Below, piece after piece: positions 16,342-18,143 of a stretch of 18,143 bases of DNA. This DNA comes from Bacteroidia bacterium. Lineage in GTDB: Bacteria > Bacteroidota > Bacteroidia > Bacteroidales > GCA-2748055. Positions within the stretch are counted from its first letter, which is position 1; every line of letters begins with the position of its first letter. Below the pieces are notes generated by a model. The model was not told the DNA's origin. It worked only from the letters and a program-made list of their open reading frames with translations, and made no database searches. Both the position numbers and the translations under genes were made by a program. The stretch covers positions 1 to 18,143 of the forward strand of contig SPBY01000007.1 in NCBI GenBank assembly GCA_004525825.1. The letters are read 5' to 3'.

Positions 16342-17718
16342 TTAGATGATGGGTGAGGGATGGTTTTTCAATACCGCGGTGAACTTTTCAAATTCCTTCT
16401 CTGAGAGCTCATGATCTTTAAGTTCGCCATTGAAGTACTTATCATAGCCCACCAGGTCCATCAGTCCGTGACCACTGAAATTGAAAAGGATTACCTTCTC
16501 CTTTCCTTCTTCTTTGGCTTGTTTGGCTTGCCGGATGGTAGAGGCAATGGCATTGGTGGTTTCCGGGGCAGGAATGATGCCTTCGGTGCGGGAGAACAGA
16601 ACACCTGCCTCGTAGCACTCAATCTGATGTATTGCCTCCGGTGTGGCAAGACCTTCTTTCACAGCGTGGCTCACCAGTGGAGACATGCCATGGTAGCGAA
16701 GACCGCCTGCATGAATGGGAGGTGGAATAAATCCGTGCCCCAGGGAGTTCATTGCCAGCAGAGGAGTCATTTTGGCAAGATCGCCATGATCATAGGCAAA
16801 TGGAGCCTTGGTCAAGGTGGGACAGCTTGCAGGTTCTACCGGTATGATCTCGATCTCTGCGCCATTGATTTTATCCTGCATAAAGGGGAAAGCGATACCG
16901 GCAAAGTTGCTGCCCCCTCCTGCACAAGCGATCACCACGTCGGGAAGCTTTTCCCCAATAAGCTTAAGCTGCTTTTTGGCTTCCAGGCCGATGATGGTCT
17001 GATGGAGCATGACGTGATTCAGCACACTTCCCAGAGAGTAGCGGGTTTCTCCGCTTGGATCAGTAACGGCTGCTTCAATAGCCTCGCTTATGGCGATCCC
17101 CAGGCTTCCCGGCGTATCCGGGTGTTCGGCAAGTACATTGCGTCCGGCCTGGGTCATATCGCTGGGACTGGGATAGCATTTGCCTCCCCATGCCTCCATC
17201 ATCATTTTTCGGAAGGGTTTCTGGTCGAAGCTGACCCTTACCATAAACACCTTGCAGGTAAGTCCAAGCAGGGAGGTGGCAAAGGAGAGTGCACTCCCCC
17301 ATTGTCCGGCCCCGGTTTCGGTGACCAGGTTCTTGATGCCAAATTCTTTGTTGTAATAGGCCTGTGCAACCGCAGTATTGGGCTTGTGGCTCCCTGCGGG
17401 CGATACGCTCTCATTTTTGTAGTAGATTCGGGCAGGCGTACCCAGGGCTTCTTCAAGGGCATAGGCTCTTACCAGTGGAGCTGGCCGCCAGATGCTAAGC
17501 ATCTCCAACACCTTTTCAGGAATATCGATCCAGCGTTGAGAGCTTACTTCCTGTTCAATCAGGTTCATGGGGAATACCGGTGCTAGAGCTTCGGGTCCAA
17601 TGGGATTGCCATCGGGACCCAGAGGAGGATTCAGAGTCCCGGGCATATCCGCAACGATGTTGTACCACTGCTTCGGGATTTCTTTTTCGCTAAGGATAAT
17701 CTTCTTTGTCTTGTTCAT
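16342..17718 (-). CDS. trpB: Tryptophan synthase beta chain, TrpB2 type
   Basis: This PLP enzyme makes L-tryptophan from indole and serine. It has 458 residues, longer than classical TrpB (about 400) and typical of the TrpB2 (trpB-related) subfamily, with the extended N-terminus (PPLGPDGNPIGPEALAPVFP). Lys112 in GSHKPNTA is the PLP Schiff-base lysine, Glu134 in ETGAGQWG is the catalytic Glu in the TrpB2-style context, and CAGGGSNFAG binds the cofactor phosphate. No trpA or other trp gene lies beside it, which is common for TrpB2; it may salvage free indole or pair with a distant TrpA. The upstream leader carries a Trp-codon attenuator, so expression is expected to rise when charged tRNA-Trp is scarce. 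Confidence 0.95.
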   Translation of the reverse strand: MNKTKKIILSEKEIPKQWYNIVADMPGTLNPPLGPDGNPIGPEALAPVFPMNLIEQEVSSQRWIDIPEKVLEMLSIWRPAPLVRAYALEEALGTPARIYYKNESVSPAGSHKPNTAVAQAYYNKEFGIKNLVTETGAGQWGSALSFATSLLGLTCKVFMVRVSFDQKPFRKMMMEAWGGKCYPSPSDMTQAGRNVLAEHPDTPGSLGIAISEAIEAAVTDPSGETRYSLGSVLNHVMLHQTIIGLEAKKQLKLIGEKLPDVVIACAGGGSNFAGIAFPFMQDKINGAEIEIIPVEPASCPTLTKAPFAYDHGDLAKMTPLLAMNSLGHGFIPPPIHAGGLRYHGMSPLVSHAVKEGLATPEAIHQIECYEAGVLFSRTEGIIPAPETTNAIASTIRQAKQAKEEGKEKVILFNFSGHGLMDLVGYDKYFNGELKDHELSEKEFEKFTAVLKNHPSPII

Positions 17719-17751
17719 AATAGATCAGATTTTAGAAAGTAAAAATGTCAT

Positions 17752-17785
17752 AAAAAAACGGGGCAGTTATTTCTAACATGCCCCG
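17752..17785 (-). terminator. Rho-independent terminator of the trpB attenuator
   Basis: On the minus strand the arm CGGGGCATGTTA (17785-17774) pairs with TAACTGCCCCG (17769-17759), with one bulged base and a four-base loop. Seven T residues follow (17758-17752). It lies 34 to 67 bases before the trpB start and 24 bases after the leader-peptide stop, as expected for the 3:4 hairpin of an attenuator. Confidence 0.9.
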
Positions 17786-17838
17786 CGTATATTATTTCCT
17801 TTGAATCTCTTACAAACCGATCATCGCACACGAAGCAT
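17778..17838 (-). promoter_or_regulatory. Antiterminator (2:3) pairing of the trpB attenuator
   Basis: In the minus-strand transcript AUGCUUCGUGUG (17838-17827) can pair with UACGCGGGGCAU (17789-17778) over 12 consecutive positions, several of them G-U. The second arm is shared with the terminator stem, so the two folds exclude each other. The first arm begins 13 bases after the last leader Trp codon, so a ribosome stalled there would leave it free, while a ribosome at the leader stop would cover or displace it. Folding energies were not calculated. Confidence 0.8.
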
Positions 17839-17899
17839 TTATTTGGTGCTGCCACCAAAGCCATCGCCAGTTGTTATGATTGGAATATAATTGCATCAT
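17810..17899 (-). CDS. Trp-rich leader peptide of the trpB attenuator
   Basis: This 29-residue ORF starts at tandem ATG codons (17899 and 17896) and ends with TAA at 17812-17810. Residues 11-16 read WRWLWW: four Trp codons in six (17869, 17863, 17857, 17854), too many to be chance. It is a ribosome sensor for charged tRNA-Trp rather than a functional protein. The last two Trp codons sit in a small hairpin (TTGGTG-GCAG-CACCAA, 17858-17843) that could act as the pause structure. It is followed by mutually exclusive antiterminator and terminator folds. No Shine-Dalgarno is visible, as is usual in Bacteroidota. The promoter must lie between 17900 and 17972, but I cannot place it with confidence. 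Confidence 0.9.
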   Translation of the reverse strand: MMQLYSNHNNWRWLWWQHQINASCAMIGL

Positions 17900-17972
17900 T
17901 TGCTTATAATCAAACGAAAAATAGAAATTATTTCTTTAAGTCCAGCAGTTATATCTCTTTTTATTCCCATTC

Positions 17973-18143
17973 TTAATAGACTGGTTTTTTCCACGATTCG
18001 GCTGGTGCATACTTGCTTGCAGAAGCCCACATAATGCCTCGTTGCATAATTTCCAGCGCTTCCGGTACCTCGAAGTCCTTCATCACATGACCCAGCGAAG
18101 AATAAAATACCCTTCCCTTTCCATGCATCTTTTTCCAGACCAC
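17973..18143 (-). CDS. ThuA-like domain protein (C-terminal end only)
   Basis: The last 56 residues before a TAA stop at 17973 are in the window; the rest lies beyond the right edge. GKGRVFYSSLGH followed by a helix and GIMWAS is the conserved C-terminal part of ThuA-like (trehalose-utilisation type) domains, which have a glutamine-amidotransferase-like fold and are abundant in Bacteroidota sugar catabolism. The tail ESWKKPVY ends the protein directly after the domain. It reads toward trpB, but the attenuator terminator and a 73-base spacer with its own expected promoter separate the two units, so they are probably not co-regulated. Confidence 0.8.
   Translation of the reverse strand: MVWKKMHGKGRVFYSSLGHVMKDFEVPEALEIMQRGIMWASASKYAPAESWKKPVY

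Noticed and set aside
17923..17935. AT-only hairpin AGAAA-TAA-TTTCT followed by ATTTTT as a terminator for the ThuA-like gene
   Set aside because: The stem is five A-T-rich pairs and too weak to call.
1..18143. CRISPR arrays, tRNA or rRNA genes, transposase genes
   Set aside because: I saw no regularly spaced repeat array, no recognisable structural RNA and no transposase or integrase coding region.

Overview
The window looks like a member of the Bacteroidota, probably Bacteroidales or Marinilabiliales. The reasons are the protein families present (ABC-2 permeases with an M1-peptidase-like ectodomain, a TrpB2-type tryptophan synthase, small Spy/LTxxQ-like periplasmic proteins), the general lack of Shine-Dalgarno sequences, and A-rich leaders. 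This placement is inference from protein content; there is no rRNA or other marker gene in the window.

Positions 1-14448 form one long minus-strand operon, read from right to left. It starts with an ABC ATPase (TTG start at 14448) and an ABC-2 permease carrying a large ectodomain. After a 102-base repeat-bearing gap come a TolC-type outer-membrane factor, a lipoprotein membrane-fusion protein, a first RND permease and a second RND permease. The second RND permease does not end where RND proteins normally end. Its frame stays open to the window edge, through extra membrane segments and into an ABC ATPase domain with Walker A, signature and Walker B motifs. An RND pump is therefore physically fused to an ABC ATPase. 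The first helix-rich block after the RND part is followed by what looks like the first strand of the ATPase, and a second membrane block separates that strand from the rest of the ATPase. The locus thus combines a tripartite RND efflux system with one complete ABC-2 module upstream and the ATPase of a probable second one downstream.

Positions 14449-16182 hold a divergent promoter region, a small secreted Spy/LTxxQ-like protein and an OsmC peroxidase on the plus strand. The OsmC gene overlaps tail to tail with a minus-strand LOG-family gene.

Positions 16183-16341 contain a 105-base imperfect inverted repeat. Positions 16342-17899 contain trpB (TrpB2 type) preceded by a transcription attenuator: a 29-residue leader peptide with four Trp codons within six codons, an antiterminator and a rho-independent terminator. 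The right edge (17973-18143) is the C-terminal end of a ThuA-like protein.
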